NCBI RefSeq assembly: GCF_023721715.1
Contig: NZ_JAMDLG010000001.1
Coordinates: 1,713,784 to 1,777,783 of the forward strand
From: Parasegetibacter sp. NRK P23
GTDB taxonomy: Bacteria > Bacteroidota > Bacteroidia > Chitinophagales > Chitinophagaceae
Direction of reading: 5' to 3'
Length of the DNA stretch: 64,000 bases
This document shows, piece by piece, positions 34,167-42,393 of the stretch. Both the position numbers and the translations under genes were made by a program. How positions within the stretch are numbered: position 1 is the first letter of the stretch; the number at the start of each line of letters is the position of its first letter. The notes under the pieces are model-generated. The model was given only the letters and a program-made list of their open reading frames with translations, was not told the DNA's origin and did no database searches.

Positions 34167-34499
34167 ATGTTAAGGACCATTCTTTTACTGACCGCCTCCA
34201 ACGTGTTCATGACCTTTGCCTGGTATGGCCACCTTAAATTCAAGGAATTGTCGTTGTGGAAAGTTATCCTCATCAGTTGGGGCATCGCCTTTTTTGAATA
34301 TTGCCTGATGGTGCCCGCCAACAGGATTGGTTCCGAACATGGCATGAACGGGTTTCAGCTTAAAATGACCCAGGAAGTAATTACACTGGTGATATTCACC
34401 GTATTCGCCATCGGCTACCTGAAAGAGCCTTTCCACTGGCGCTACCTCGTGAGTTTCCTTTTGCTGCTGGGCGCGGTCTATTTTATGTTCAAGAAGTAA
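34167..34499 (+). CDS. DMT family protein, DUF486
   Basis: 110 residues with four membrane helices: ILLLTASNVFMTFAWYGHLKF, VILISWGIAFFEYCLMVPANRIG, FQLKMTQEVITLVIFTVFAIGYL and WRYLVSFLLLLGAVYFMFKK. The EYCLMVPANRIGS motif is the DUF486 hallmark within the drug/metabolite transporter superfamily; such half-size proteins probably act as dimers. Substrate unknown. It has its own -7 box that overlaps the kinase stop codon and converges on a short gene two bases after its stop. Confidence 0.9.
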   Translation: MLRTILLLTASNVFMTFAWYGHLKFKELSLWKVILISWGIAFFEYCLMVPANRIGSEHGMNGFQLKMTQEVITLVIFTVFAIGYLKEPFHWRYLVSFLLLLGAVYFMFKK

Positions 34500-34500
34500 T

Positions 34501-34707
34501 TCACAGTATGCGGGCGGTATCCGTTATGGGAACGAACACGATCTGAATGGTGCCGGCATCACCCGCTTCCATTTCCTTTAATACGTCGTTCAGTTTTTCC
34601 CCGAGCGTAGACACTACGGCTACAGAAGTTTCTATAGCGGTTGATGCTCCGAATGCTTCCAGCACATAGCCGTTGTCCAGTTTTCTTACAGTGGCATTTA
34701 ATTCCAT
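34501..34707 (-). CDS. Small hypothetical protein
   Basis: 68 residues (MELNATVRKLDNGYVLEAFGASTAIETSVAVVSTLGEKLNDVLKEMEAGDAGTIQIVFVPITDTARIL). The beta-strand, helix, beta-strand pattern and balanced charge suggest a folded protein; I do not recognise the family. ATG 34707 is used because a longer frame only adds sequence that overlaps the divergent kinase promoter. The intergenic gap to that gene is 77 nt, probably holding both promoters. Co-regulation with the histidine kinase is possible but not shown. Confidence 0.6.
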   Translation of the reverse strand: MELNATVRKLDNGYVLEAFGASTAIETSVAVVSTLGEKLNDVLKEMEAGDAGTIQIVFVPITDTARIL

Positions 34708-34784
34708 AGCTTTTGTTTTCTGTGGATGGTGCAAATAACATTCCATCACCAGGTGGATATTTTGTAATTTCACGCACCATATCT

Positions 34785-36374
34785 ATGCAGATTCTCATCC
34801 ATAAGAAATTTCAGCTTACCGGCGCCTACATTGTACTGGCTTTAGGTATTGCGTTGCAGGCTTTTTTTCCACAGAAGGGCCTGCTGGCCATGGGGGCTAT
34901 GATCGCGGTTTTATTGTCCGCATTTCCATCGCGCATGAAGCATACCGTTGCCATTGGCAGCATCGCCATCGCGGCTTTGTTTTTCTTCAACCTGAAGCAA
35001 CATGATTTTGAAAGGCTGAACATCTCGGGTATGGAACTTTTCCTGGTGCTTGGCGTATTGCTCTCCATACTCATCGTGCTGGCCAATCAGAAAGAAAAGA
35101 TCACTACTGAAAAGAGTTTAAGGGAACTGGAATCGCTCTTCCAGTATTCAACCATAGGGATGGTGATCACTAACCAGAAAGGGCAGATACTGGATTTCAA
35201 CCAGTGCGCGCAAGGTTATTTTGGTTATACGAAGGATGAATTGAGGGGGAAGAATGTGGAACTGCTGTTGCCTGGAAGGTTCCGTGAAAAACATGTGGGC
35301 TACCGCGAAAAATTCCATGAGCATCCGGCTCCCAGGACGATGGGGGCCGGACGTGATCTGCATGCCCGAAAAAAGAATGGGGAGGAGTTTCCTGTAGAAG
35401 TGAGTCTGAGCCACTATACCTCCGGAAAAGAAACTTACGTGATCGCTTATGTGATCGACATCACCGTGCGGAAGAAAAACGAAGCTATTGTGCTGGCGCA
35501 GAAACAGGCCCTGGAAGAAACCACCCGCCAGATTTCTGAAATGAACCACGCCCTGGAAAGCAGGGTGGAGGGGCGCACCAGAATGCTGCAGGAAACACTG
35601 GCCGCGCTGGAAGAATCAAAAATGGAACTGAGCGAGGCGCTGGAAAAAGAAAAAGAACTGAGCGACCTGAAATCGCGTTTCGTCACCATGGCTTCCCACG
35701 AGTTCCGTACACCACTCAGCGCCATTCTTTCCTCCGCCTACCTGCTGGAACAATACAACCTGCAGCCGGAACAGGAAGAAAAAAGATGGAAACATATTCA
35801 GCGGATACGCGAATCCGTTAGCGGTATGAAAGGAATTCTGGAAGATTTTCTTTCGTTGGGTAAGCTGGAAGAAGGTGTCGTGAAACCCAATCCTGAATTG
35901 AGGTCATTATCCGATCTGGTCGCTGAAACCATGCACTGGATAGAAGATATGCAGCCGCTCACCAAAAAAGGGCAGACCCTGCACGTTGAATCGGAGGGGG
36001 CTGGCGATGTTTGGGTAGACACCGCCCTGTTGAAAAACATCTTCATCAACCTGGTATCAAACGCCATCAAATTTTCCGGTGAAAACCAGGAAATCAATAT
36101 CCGGTTGAAAAATGATGCAGGGTATTTTAGTCTGAGCGTAGCCGATAAAGGAATGGGTATTTCCGAAGAGGATCAGGTGCATCTTTTTGAACGTTTCTTC
36201 CGCGCCAGGAACGCCGGTAACATTCAGGGAACCGGGCTCGGATTGCATATAGTTCAGCGGTACGCCGACCTGCTGAACGGTAACATCGGATTTACCAGTA
36301 AACTCGGGGAAGGGAGCGAATTCCGTTTTATCCTGCCGCCTCCATCCCATGAACATTCAAACCTGAACGGATGA
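34785..36374 (+). CDS. Membrane PAS-domain sensor histidine kinase
   Basis: 529 residues. Four hydrophobic helices form the N-terminal sensor (within 1-100: LTGAYIVLALGIALQAFF, GLLAMGAMIAVLLSAF, TVAIGSIAIAALFFF, LFLVLGVLLSILIVLA). A PAS domain follows (about 110-230, LFQYSTIGMVITNQKGQILDFNQCAQGYFGY with FxxxxVxxLLP-type features). A coiled coil leads to the dimerisation/phosphoacceptor domain with His305 in FVTMASHEFRTPLSAILSS. The HATPase domain has IFINLVSNAIKFS (N box), DKGMGISEEDQ (G1), FERFFRARN and GTGLGLHIV (G2). The stop overlaps the response-regulator start (ATGA), so both are made as a pair. Confidence 0.93.
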   Translation: MQILIHKKFQLTGAYIVLALGIALQAFFPQKGLLAMGAMIAVLLSAFPSRMKHTVAIGSIAIAALFFFNLKQHDFERLNISGMELFLVLGVLLSILIVLANQKEKITTEKSLRELESLFQYSTIGMVITNQKGQILDFNQCAQGYFGYTKDELRGKNVELLLPGRFREKHVGYREKFHEHPAPRTMGAGRDLHARKKNGEEFPVEVSLSHYTSGKETYVIAYVIDITVRKKNEAIVLAQKQALEETTRQISEMNHALESRVEGRTRMLQETLAALEESKMELSEALEKEKELSDLKSRFVTMASHEFRTPLSAILSSAYLLEQYNLQPEQEEKRWKHIQRIRESVSGMKGILEDFLSLGKLEEGVVKPNPELRSLSDLVAETMHWIEDMQPLTKKGQTLHVESEGAGDVWVDTALLKNIFINLVSNAIKFSGENQEINIRLKNDAGYFSLSVADKGMGISEEDQVHLFERFFRARNAGNIQGTGLGLHIVQRYADLLNGNIGFTSKLGEGSEFRFILPPPSHEHSNLNG

Positions 36375-37429
36375 AAAAAATCCTGATCATAGAGGACCAC
36401 GATGATGTACGCGAGAATACCGCGGAGATACTTGAGCTCGCACGCTACGAAGTGGCCACTGCCGAAAACGGTAAGCTGGGTGTGGAGAAAGCGTTGCAGG
36501 ATCCGCCCGATCTCATCATCTGTGATATTATGATGCCCGTGCTTGACGGGTATGGCGTGTTGCACCTGCTCGCGAAGCACGAGAACACCGCCGGTATACC
36601 GTTTATCTTCCTCAGCGCGAAATCTGAAAAAACTGATGTCAGAAAAGGTATGGAACTGGGCGCCGACGATTACCTCACCAAACCCTTTGAGGGCAGCGAA
36701 CTCCTGAAAGCCGTTGAAACCCGGCTCCGGAAAACAGACGCTTTCAGGAAGACTTTCGCCAACAACCTCGAAGGGGTGAACAGTTTTATGGAAGAAGCCG
36801 GGAAATCCGGGAAAGTGGCGCTCACCTCTTCCGAAAGAGAGATCGTATCGTTGAAGAAGAAACACCTCGTTTTTTCGGAGGGTCGTCGTCCGGGGTTTCT
36901 GTACTTTGTGGTATCCGGGAAAGTGAAGTTGTACAAGGTGCACGATGGCGGGAAGGAACTGATCACCGGCGTGTTTTCAGATGGTGAATTTTTCGGTTAC
37001 CACGCCATACTGGAAGATGGGGTGTACACGGAGAACGCCCAGGTGCTGGAAGATGCTGAACTGATGTTGATCCCGCGCACGGATTTTATCGCGCTCGTAG
37101 AAAACGACCGGGAGATCGCCAGACGGTTCATCCGTCTGCTCACCAGCCATATTCACGAGAACGAACGCAAACTGCTGGATATGGCTTACAGTTCCCTGCG
37201 TCGTAAAGTGGCCAGCGGTCTGCTCGACCTGGCCCATAAATTCTCTCCCGGCAATGAAGAAGCGGGATTCCTGGATATTTCCAGGGAGAACCTATCCCAA
37301 TACATTGGCTCCGCCACAGAATCACTGGTGCGTACGCTAAGTGATTTCCGGGCGGAGAAATTAATTGATATAGCGGAGGGGAAAATAAAATTGCTGAACG
37401 TGTCTAAGCTCAAGTCGATGGCAAACTAA
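36371..37429 (+). CDS. Response regulator with Crp/Fnr-type output (CheY-cNMP-HTH)
   Basis: 352 residues combining two modules. Receiver domain 1-125: acidic pocket EDHDD (9-12), phospho-acceptor Asp52 in ICDIMMPVLDG, the Ser/Thr position in FIFLSAK, and Lys in LTKPFEG. Residues about 145-270 form a cyclic-nucleotide-binding-like sensor domain (LVFSEGRRPGFLYFVVSGKVKLYKVHDGGKELITGVFSDGEFFGYHAIL). A Crp-type winged helix follows (residues about 275-345: SSLRRKVASGLLDLA...ISRENLSQYIGSATESLVRTLSDFRAEKLI). The nucleotide-binding Arg/Ser residues of Crp are not conserved, so the middle domain may sense something else or be structural. It is the output partner of the kinase upstream. Confidence 0.93.
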   Translation: MKKILIIEDHDDVRENTAEILELARYEVATAENGKLGVEKALQDPPDLIICDIMMPVLDGYGVLHLLAKHENTAGIPFIFLSAKSEKTDVRKGMELGADDYLTKPFEGSELLKAVETRLRKTDAFRKTFANNLEGVNSFMEEAGKSGKVALTSSEREIVSLKKKHLVFSEGRRPGFLYFVVSGKVKLYKVHDGGKELITGVFSDGEFFGYHAILEDGVYTENAQVLEDAELMLIPRTDFIALVENDREIARRFIRLLTSHIHENERKLLDMAYSSLRRKVASGLLDLAHKFSPGNEEAGFLDISRENLSQYIGSATESLVRTLSDFRAEKLIDIAEGKIKLLNVSKLKSMAN

Positions 37430-37443
37430 GTTTAAAGCTTGGT

Positions 37444-37875
37444 TTATTCGTTGTCGAACCGGGCGTCTTCCACCCGTTCTTCTAAAGGTTTGGGTATACC
37501 AGGTTTACTGAACGATTCTCCTTCGTTGTTCTGTTTGCCAAGGCTCCAGTCGTCGGTGAGGGATGTGATGATCCAAAGATTACCGCTTTTTCTGAAAACC
37601 TGCACCCGCAATCCCACCAGCTGGGCGAAGTCGTCTTCCAGTTCAGCAACGGTGCGGTAGGCGCTGATATCAATTACGGCTGCCGTCCTGTAACGCATAT
37701 ACCGCTCCAGTACCGTGTTCCCGCTTAATTGTTCTTCTTTTCTGTATGAGGTAGCCTTCGCCTGGAATGGGAAATAGAACTCGATTTTCAGGTAAGGATA
37801 TACTTCCTGGAAAGCGTGTTGTACTTCCTGAACGGTATTGCTGCCTGAAATGGAAAGCTCCTGCATTTTCTTCAT
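37444..37875 (-). CDS. Conserved hypothetical protein
   Basis: About 143 residues (MKKMQELSISGSNTVQEVQHAFQEVYPYLKIEFYFP...). The pattern ISGSNTVQEVQHAFQEVYPYLKIEFY, then IDISAYRTVAELEDDFAQLVGLRVQVFRKSGNLWIITSLTDDWSLGKQNNEG, corresponds to a small cytosolic protein family I have seen in Bacteroidota near stress and low-oxygen genes; no function is known. The last residues are acidic. ATG 37875 is used (ATG 37866 also possible; the frame's first codon is a TTG). It converges on the response-regulator gene with 14 nt between stops. Confidence 0.75.
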   Translation of the reverse strand: MKKMQELSISGSNTVQEVQHAFQEVYPYLKIEFYFPFQAKATSYRKEEQLSGNTVLERYMRYRTAAVIDISAYRTVAELEDDFAQLVGLRVQVFRKSGNLWIITSLTDDWSLGKQNNEGESFSKPGIPKPLEERVEDARFDNE

Positions 37876-37950
37876 TTTAAACAAAGAAAACAAGAAATGC
37901 AGGGGGATTCAATGATGGTGGTCACGCCGGGTGATGATCTCTATCACCCA

Positions 37951-39198
37951 TCAGGGACGGGTCTGGCCATCTCCTTTGACCAGCCACTTATAGCTGGTGA
38001 GTTCTTCCAGTCCCATGGGCCCGCGGGCGTGCAGTTTTTGGGTGCTGATGCCTATTTCCGCGCCCAGACCGAATTGTGCGCCATCGGTGAATGCGGTGGA
38101 TGCGTTCACATATACGGCGGCGGCGTCCACTTCCTGTTGGAACCGCTCTTGGTTGATCCTGTCTTCTGAAATGATGGCCTCACTGTGTTTGGAGCTGAGG
38201 GCTGCAATATGGTCCAGCGCTTCGTCCAGGCCGGTAACGATTTTCACCGCCATCTGTAAAGAGAGAAATTCCGTTCCGAAATGAGTCGGTTCCGCCGGAG
38301 ACAGTAGTTGTGCCGGATAATGATCTTTCAATGCTTCAAAAGCCGCTTCGTCCGCGAAAAGGCGTACGTTCTTTTCAGCAAGAGGTGCCAGTAGGGAAGG
38401 AAGTTCTGCCAGCCTGTTTTCATGCACCAACAGACAGTCAAGGGCGTTACAAACACTTACCCTTCTGGTTTTGGCGTTGGCAATAATGGCTTTTCCTTTT
38501 TCGATATCACCCGTTGCATCGAAGTAGGTATGTACAATACCGGCGCCTGTTTCGATCACCGGTACTTTACTGTGTGAACGCACATGGTTGATGAGGCCCT
38601 GGCTGCCGCGTGGAATCAGTACGTCCACATACCCGGCGGCTTCCATCAAAGCGGTGGCCGCGCTGCGGTCGGGCGGCAGCAGTAGCGCCGCGGAACGGTC
38701 GATGCCGTGTTCATCCAGTGTTTCATGGATCAGCGCCATGAGTACTTCATTGGAAAAAGAGGCATCACTTCCGCCTTTCAGAATGCAAACGTTTCCTGTT
38801 TTGAAACAGAGGGAAAACACGTCTATCGTTACATTTGGGCGTGCTTCATAAATTACGCCCACCACACCGAGGGGAACGCTTAGTTTTTTCAACTGCAAAC
38901 CATTGGGCTGCGTTCTTTCTGCGCGTACTTTGTTGAGCGGGGAGGGGAGCGCGGCTACGTTTTGAAGATCAGCCGCTATAGCCTCAATACGGGCTTCATT
39001 CAACAAAAGGCGGTCATAATTCGGTGCTGCTTTATCCATCCTGGACAAGTCCTTTTCATTGGCGCTGACGATCAGTTCCGTTTTTTGGATAAGCAGGGTG
39101 GCGAGGGCGGTTAATACAGCGTTGATCTTTGCTTCCTCCAGCACCACTAGTTTTCTTGCGGCCTGGCGTGCTTTTATAAAATTGGCATTGTGGTCCAT
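37951..39198 (-). CDS. proA: Gamma-glutamyl phosphate reductase (ProA)
   Basis: 415 residues, standard length, aldehyde-dehydrogenase fold. Seen: [38 protein letters not shown] (NADPH site), [32 protein letters not shown], the catalytic Cys in [15 protein letters not shown], and [37 protein letters not shown] at the end. It reduces gamma-glutamyl phosphate to glutamate semialdehyde, the second step of proline synthesis. It follows proB by 9 nt in the same operon. proC is not in the window. Confidence 0.97.
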   Translation of the reverse strand: MDHNANFIKARQAARKLVVLEEAKINAVLTALATLLIQKTELIVSANEKDLSRMDKAAPNYDRLLLNEARIEAIAADLQNVAALPSPLNKVRAERTQPNGLQLKKLSVPLGVVGVIYEARPNVTIDVFSLCFKTGNVCILKGGSDASFSNEVLMALIHETLDEHGIDRSAALLLPPDRSAATALMEAAGYVDVLIPRGSQGLINHVRSHSKVPVIETGAGIVHTYFDATGDIEKGKAIIANAKTRRVSVCNALDCLLVHENRLAELPSLLAPLAEKNVRLFADEAAFEALKDHYPAQLLSPAEPTHFGTEFLSLQMAVKIVTGLDEALDHIAALSSKHSEAIISEDRINQERFQQEVDAAAVYVNASTAFTDGAQFGLGAEIGISTQKLHARGPMGLEELTSYKWLVKGDGQTRP

Positions 39199-39207
39199 AA
39201 TGATTCG

Positions 39208-40293
39208 TTAAACGGCGGCGTAAAAATAATCGTAATGCACCAGTGGCTTCTGGTTGCGTTCTCCCATACGTTCCCTGGCCTTCTCGGCGCCATACTGGGC
39301 GATGCCCCAGCCGATCAGTTGATCGTGCTCATCGATCAGCCGGATGATGTCGCCTTTCTGAAAAGTTTCTTCTATGGCTATGATGCCCACAGGCAGTAAG
39401 CTGGCCGCCTGTGTTCCTGAAACCAGGGCCTGGCGTGCGCCTTCATTTATCCTGACGGCGCCTGTGGCCGCGTTCCCGGAAGTGGCGATCCATTTCTTGG
39501 CGCCGGAAGCGGTTCTTGCAGGAATGAACTGCGTATGTACGATAGCGTTGTCCATGATCTTTTGCAGTACATTTTCTGTGGTGCCATTCGCGATGTGTAC
39601 CGGTATGCCCAGGCGGGCCACTTTTTGCGCCATCGCTGTTTTGGTGATCATTCCGCCGCGACCAAACTGAGATTTTCCCGGGGAAACGAAGCTGGCGAAG
39701 TTGGTATCCGTTACTTTGATTTCCCGGATTACTTCGGTGCCCGGCATCTTAGGATCCCCGTTGTAGACGCCATCCACATTGGAAAGAATGATCAGCGCGT
39801 CCGCGTTCAGCATTGTAGCCACCAATCCCGCGAGTTCATCGTTATCGGTAAACATCAGTTCCGTAACGGACACCACATCGTTCTCGTTCACAATGGGAAT
39901 CACCTTGTGCTGCAGCAATACCTCGAAACAGTTCTTCATGTTCAGGTAATGCTTCCGGTCACGGAAATCTTCCCTCGTAACCAGCACCTGCGCGCAAACG
40001 ATATCATGTGTTTCAAAAAAACGGGAATAGGTATTGATCAGTTTTACCTGGCCAACCGAAGCCAGCAACTGACGGGCGGAAATGGCATCTTTTTTCTCCG
40101 GAACGGAAATCATACTTCTCCCGGATGCCACAGCGCCGGAGGAAACCAGGATCACTTCAAGCCCACGTGCCTTTAATTGCGCAAGCTGGGCGCTAAGGTG
40201 CTCAATGCGCGGCAGGTCCATAAATCCATCCTTACCTGCAAGCACGTTAGAGCCTATCTTAACTACAATCTTCCTGTAACCGGGTTTCATCAT
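39208..40293 (-). CDS. proB: Glutamate 5-kinase (ProB) with PUA domain
   Basis: 361 residues. The amino-acid-kinase fold opens RKIVVKIGSNVLAGKDG, with VSSGAVASG, the substrate loop IPIVNENDVVSVTELMFTDNDELAGLVATM, and FGRGGMITKTAMAQKVARLGIPVHIANG. A C-terminal PUA domain (about 280-355, GAVRINEGARQALVSGTQAASLLPVGIIAIEETFQKGDIIRLIDE) is present, as in the long form. It phosphorylates glutamate at the gamma carboxyl, the first step of proline synthesis, and is normally inhibited by proline. First gene of the proBA operon; its promoter box is at 40323-40330. Confidence 0.97.
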   Translation of the reverse strand: MMKPGYRKIVVKIGSNVLAGKDGFMDLPRIEHLSAQLAQLKARGLEVILVSSGAVASGRSMISVPEKKDAISARQLLASVGQVKLINTYSRFFETHDIVCAQVLVTREDFRDRKHYLNMKNCFEVLLQHKVIPIVNENDVVSVTELMFTDNDELAGLVATMLNADALIILSNVDGVYNGDPKMPGTEVIREIKVTDTNFASFVSPGKSQFGRGGMITKTAMAQKVARLGIPVHIANGTTENVLQKIMDNAIVHTQFIPARTASGAKKWIATSGNAATGAVRINEGARQALVSGTQAASLLPVGIIAIEETFQKGDIIRLIDEHDQLIGWGIAQYGAEKARERMGERNQKPLVHYDYFYAAV

Positions 40294-40322
40294 GTTGGTT
40301 TCAAATTTCCTGGCGGGCGGGC

Positions 40323-40330
40323 CAAAATTA
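40323..40330 (-). promoter_or_regulatory. -7 box TAATTTTG for proBA
   Basis: Minus strand reads TAATTTTGGCCC, an exact TAnnTTTG, 30 nt before the proB ATG. Confidence 0.5.
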
Positions 40331-40512
40331 GGATAAAACCCTATAAAATGAATGGATTATAAACGCAAGGTGCTTGGCAGGCATTTCCTGCTCGAATGTT
40401 TAGTTTAATGGCGAAACGCCAATGTTCAAACTTCAAAACCGGCAGATAAATGCAATTAAATGTTAAATATTGCAAAAAACTATTGACATATATCAAATAA
40501 TTCCGTTCGTGT

Positions 40513-40540
40513 AAAAAATTGTGGCGAAAAAATGCCACAA
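40513..40540 (-). terminator. Candidate leftward terminator hairpin
   Basis: TTGTGGC (40519-40525) pairs with GCCACAA (40534-40540) around an 8-base loop. On the minus strand the stem is followed by TTTTTTAC. It is downstream of no leftward gene, so the transcript it ends is unknown. Confidence 0.45.
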
Positions 40541-40667
40541 TAAGGGGGCAATTTCTAAATTGATGATCTGAACGATAGGGTAGTTCCTTCGTTCTTCCCT
40601 GAACTTTAAACCGACTGTTAAGTGGACAAACCCTGAACTTCCGGGCTCATGTGCCGGATTGAACGCT

Positions 40668-40707
40668 ACCGCCGATGATCTGAAAAGGTTTTCGGCGGTT
40701 TGTTTTT
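40668..40707 (+). terminator. Candidate rightward terminator hairpin
   Basis: ACCGCCGA (40668-40675) pairs with TCGGCGGT (40692-40699) around a 16-base loop, then TTGTTTTTG. No rightward gene precedes it. Confidence 0.45.
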
Positions 40708-40812
40708 GCAGGATAGGAAAGCCCAAAAAAGGATAAATTTTACAAAAAAAATTCCAGGATATGTCCAAAATCGAGGTGCCTGAATGTCTTTACCTTATAT
40801 AAAATATTTTCA

Positions 40813-41169
40813 ATGAAAAAATTCTTATTGTTACTGCACGAAGATCTCACGAAACTAAACGCATTGTCTCCAAAGGAAATGCAGGAAATTGCCAATGCGC
40901 ATTTTACCTGGGCGAACAAACTGGCTGAAGCGGGACATTTTATTTCAGGCGATGGGTTGAGTGAAAAAGGTGTTTTGATTGCAGGGAAAGATTGCGTCAT
41001 TAAAGATGGCCCCTACCTGGAATCGAAAGAAATTATCGGCGGATACTATTTACTACAGGCAGATGATCTGCAAACGGCGGTAGAACTGGCCAAGTCTTGC
41101 CCGACCCACCTCTTTGGCGGAACCACCGAAATCCGCCCGATCATGGAAATGGAGGACTATGGGTTATGA
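40813..41169 (+). CDS. YCII/DGPF-domain protein
   Basis: 118 residues, YciI fold: KKFLLLLHEDLTKLNALSPKEMQEIANAHFTWANKLAEAGHFISGDGLSEKGVLI, then the motif DGPYLESKEIIGGYYLLQADDLQTAVELAKSCP and IRPIMEMEDYG. The 'DGP[FY]-E-K-E' motif marks the DGPF subgroup that is commonly encoded beside ECF42 sigma factors. Function unknown; YciI relatives have a His/Asp site and are suspected enzymes. Its stop overlaps the start of the sigma-factor gene by eleven bases, so the two are translationally coupled. The pair is AT-richer than its surroundings. Confidence 0.9.
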   Translation: MKKFLLLLHEDLTKLNALSPKEMQEIANAHFTWANKLAEAGHFISGDGLSEKGVLIAGKDCVIKDGPYLESKEIIGGYYLLQADDLQTAVELAKSCPTHLFGGTTEIRPIMEMEDYGL

Positions 41170-42370
41170 AAAGTCTGATCGGCAAGAACTGAATTACAGG
41201 GCGCTGTATGGAAAGCTGTTTTCAGGATTGTTGCAGTTGTTTGGTACCATGTATGTTTCCGAAATTGAAGATGCGATTCAAAATGCGTTGCTGAAATTTC
41301 TGAAAATTCATCAGGTAAATGCACCGGACAATCCCGAAAACTGGCTTTACATAGTGGCCCGGAACGATGTATTGAACCAGGTTAAAAAACAGAAAGCAAA
41401 GTGCACGCTTTCCGGAAAACAGCCTGAAGATACCTTCTCCATCGTCCCTGAGACGGACCTGAGGCTTCAGACCATCCTCTTTGTAGCCGGACTGAATACG
41501 CTTTCTAACCAGGCCAGGATCATTTTTGTGCTGAAAAATATATTCGGGTTAAGCATTATTGAAATCAGCGACAGTACTTTATTGGGTCAGGAAGCGATTT
41601 ACAAAAGTACCAACCGCACAAAAAAGAGCATTCAGCTTGCATTCAATGGTAATTCCGTAGATCTGAACACCAAAATAGTCAACCAGAAAGCTATTGCAAT
41701 CACGGAAGAAATATTGTATGCCGTTTTTAATATCGGCTTTGATTCTTTCAGTGAAAAAACGGAAAGTATTGTGAACGAAGATGTATGCCTGGAGGCGATT
41801 GCTTTAACGAAACTGCTGTTCACTCAATACCAATATGTATCCACCAGTAATTTGCTGGCGCTGTGCTGTTTTCATACCGCGAGAATTCCCGCTAAAGTGG
41901 AGCAGGGTAAACTTGTCCCTTTCTTTCACCAGGACCGCGCAAAGTGGAACGTCGACCTGGTGAACCTGGGATTTCACTACCTCAAAAAACCAGAAAAACT
42001 GGACCGGTTTTACCTGGAAGCAATTATTATAAGCAGGTATATGTCTGTGCCTTATTTCACCCCACATGACTGGGCCGGAATTGTAAGGCTCTATGAAATG
42101 ATGTTGACCATTTCCGGCTCACCTATTGTAACACTTAACTATTGCTTTTGCCTGAGTAAGATAGGTGAAATTGAAAAGGCGCTGACAATCCTTTCCACCA
42201 TTGAAAAAAAACTACCCGATGAGCACATCTATTTTTCATTGGTGAAAGCGAACATCCTTCAAGAAACCAACCCTTCAACAGCCGATAATTTGTTCAGGAC
42301 AGTACTTGGTAAAATGAACCAGCATATAAGGAAAGCACACCTGCTTGAGCATGCGCTTATCCATTTATAA
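41159..42370 (+). CDS. ECF42-type RNA polymerase sigma factor
   Basis: 403 residues. Sigma2 helices (YGKLFSGLLQLFGTMYVSEIEDAIQNALLKFLKIHQVNAPDNPENWLYIVARNDVLNQVKKQKA) and a sigma4 region (LNTLSNQARIIFVLKNIFGLSIIEISDSTLLGQEAIYKSTNRTKKSIQ) form the first 190 residues. A long C-terminal extension follows (EEILYAVFNIGFDSFSEKTESI...LYEMMLTISGSPIVTLNYCFCLSKIGEIEKALTILSTIEKK), with TPR-like repeats, which is the ECF42 layout. The extension is thought to regulate the sigma factor without a membrane anti-sigma factor. ATG 41159 is preceded by GGAGGAC, one of the few Shine-Dalgarno-like sites here. The partner is the overlapping YCII gene. Confidence 0.9.
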   Translation: MGYEKSDRQELNYRALYGKLFSGLLQLFGTMYVSEIEDAIQNALLKFLKIHQVNAPDNPENWLYIVARNDVLNQVKKQKAKCTLSGKQPEDTFSIVPETDLRLQTILFVAGLNTLSNQARIIFVLKNIFGLSIIEISDSTLLGQEAIYKSTNRTKKSIQLAFNGNSVDLNTKIVNQKAIAITEEILYAVFNIGFDSFSEKTESIVNEDVCLEAIALTKLLFTQYQYVSTSNLLALCCFHTARIPAKVEQGKLVPFFHQDRAKWNVDLVNLGFHYLKKPEKLDRFYLEAIIISRYMSVPYFTPHDWAGIVRLYEMMLTISGSPIVTLNYCFCLSKIGEIEKALTILSTIEKKLPDEHIYFSLVKANILQETNPSTADNLFRTVLGKMNQHIRKAHLLEHALIHL

Positions 42371-42393
42371 TGCATTTTAAAGGGTTTTCCGCT

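Larger units (their letters stand above)
40331..40812. other. Structured 480-base intergenic region upstream of proBA and YCII
   Basis: No convincing gene. It contains two hairpins (see the terminator entries), the repeated strings GATGATCTGAA (near 40562 and 40674) and CCCTGAACTT (near 40598 and 40631), and a palindrome followed by an A/T-run. A minus-strand frame (40493-40768) carries no known pattern. The right end is AT-rich and presumably holds the promoter of the YCII gene. A small RNA or a decayed element is possible. Confidence 0.35.

Noticed and set aside
40493-40768. 91-codon minus-strand frame in the spacer upstream of proB
   Set aside because: It runs through two hairpins and lacks any recognisable motif or codon regularity.
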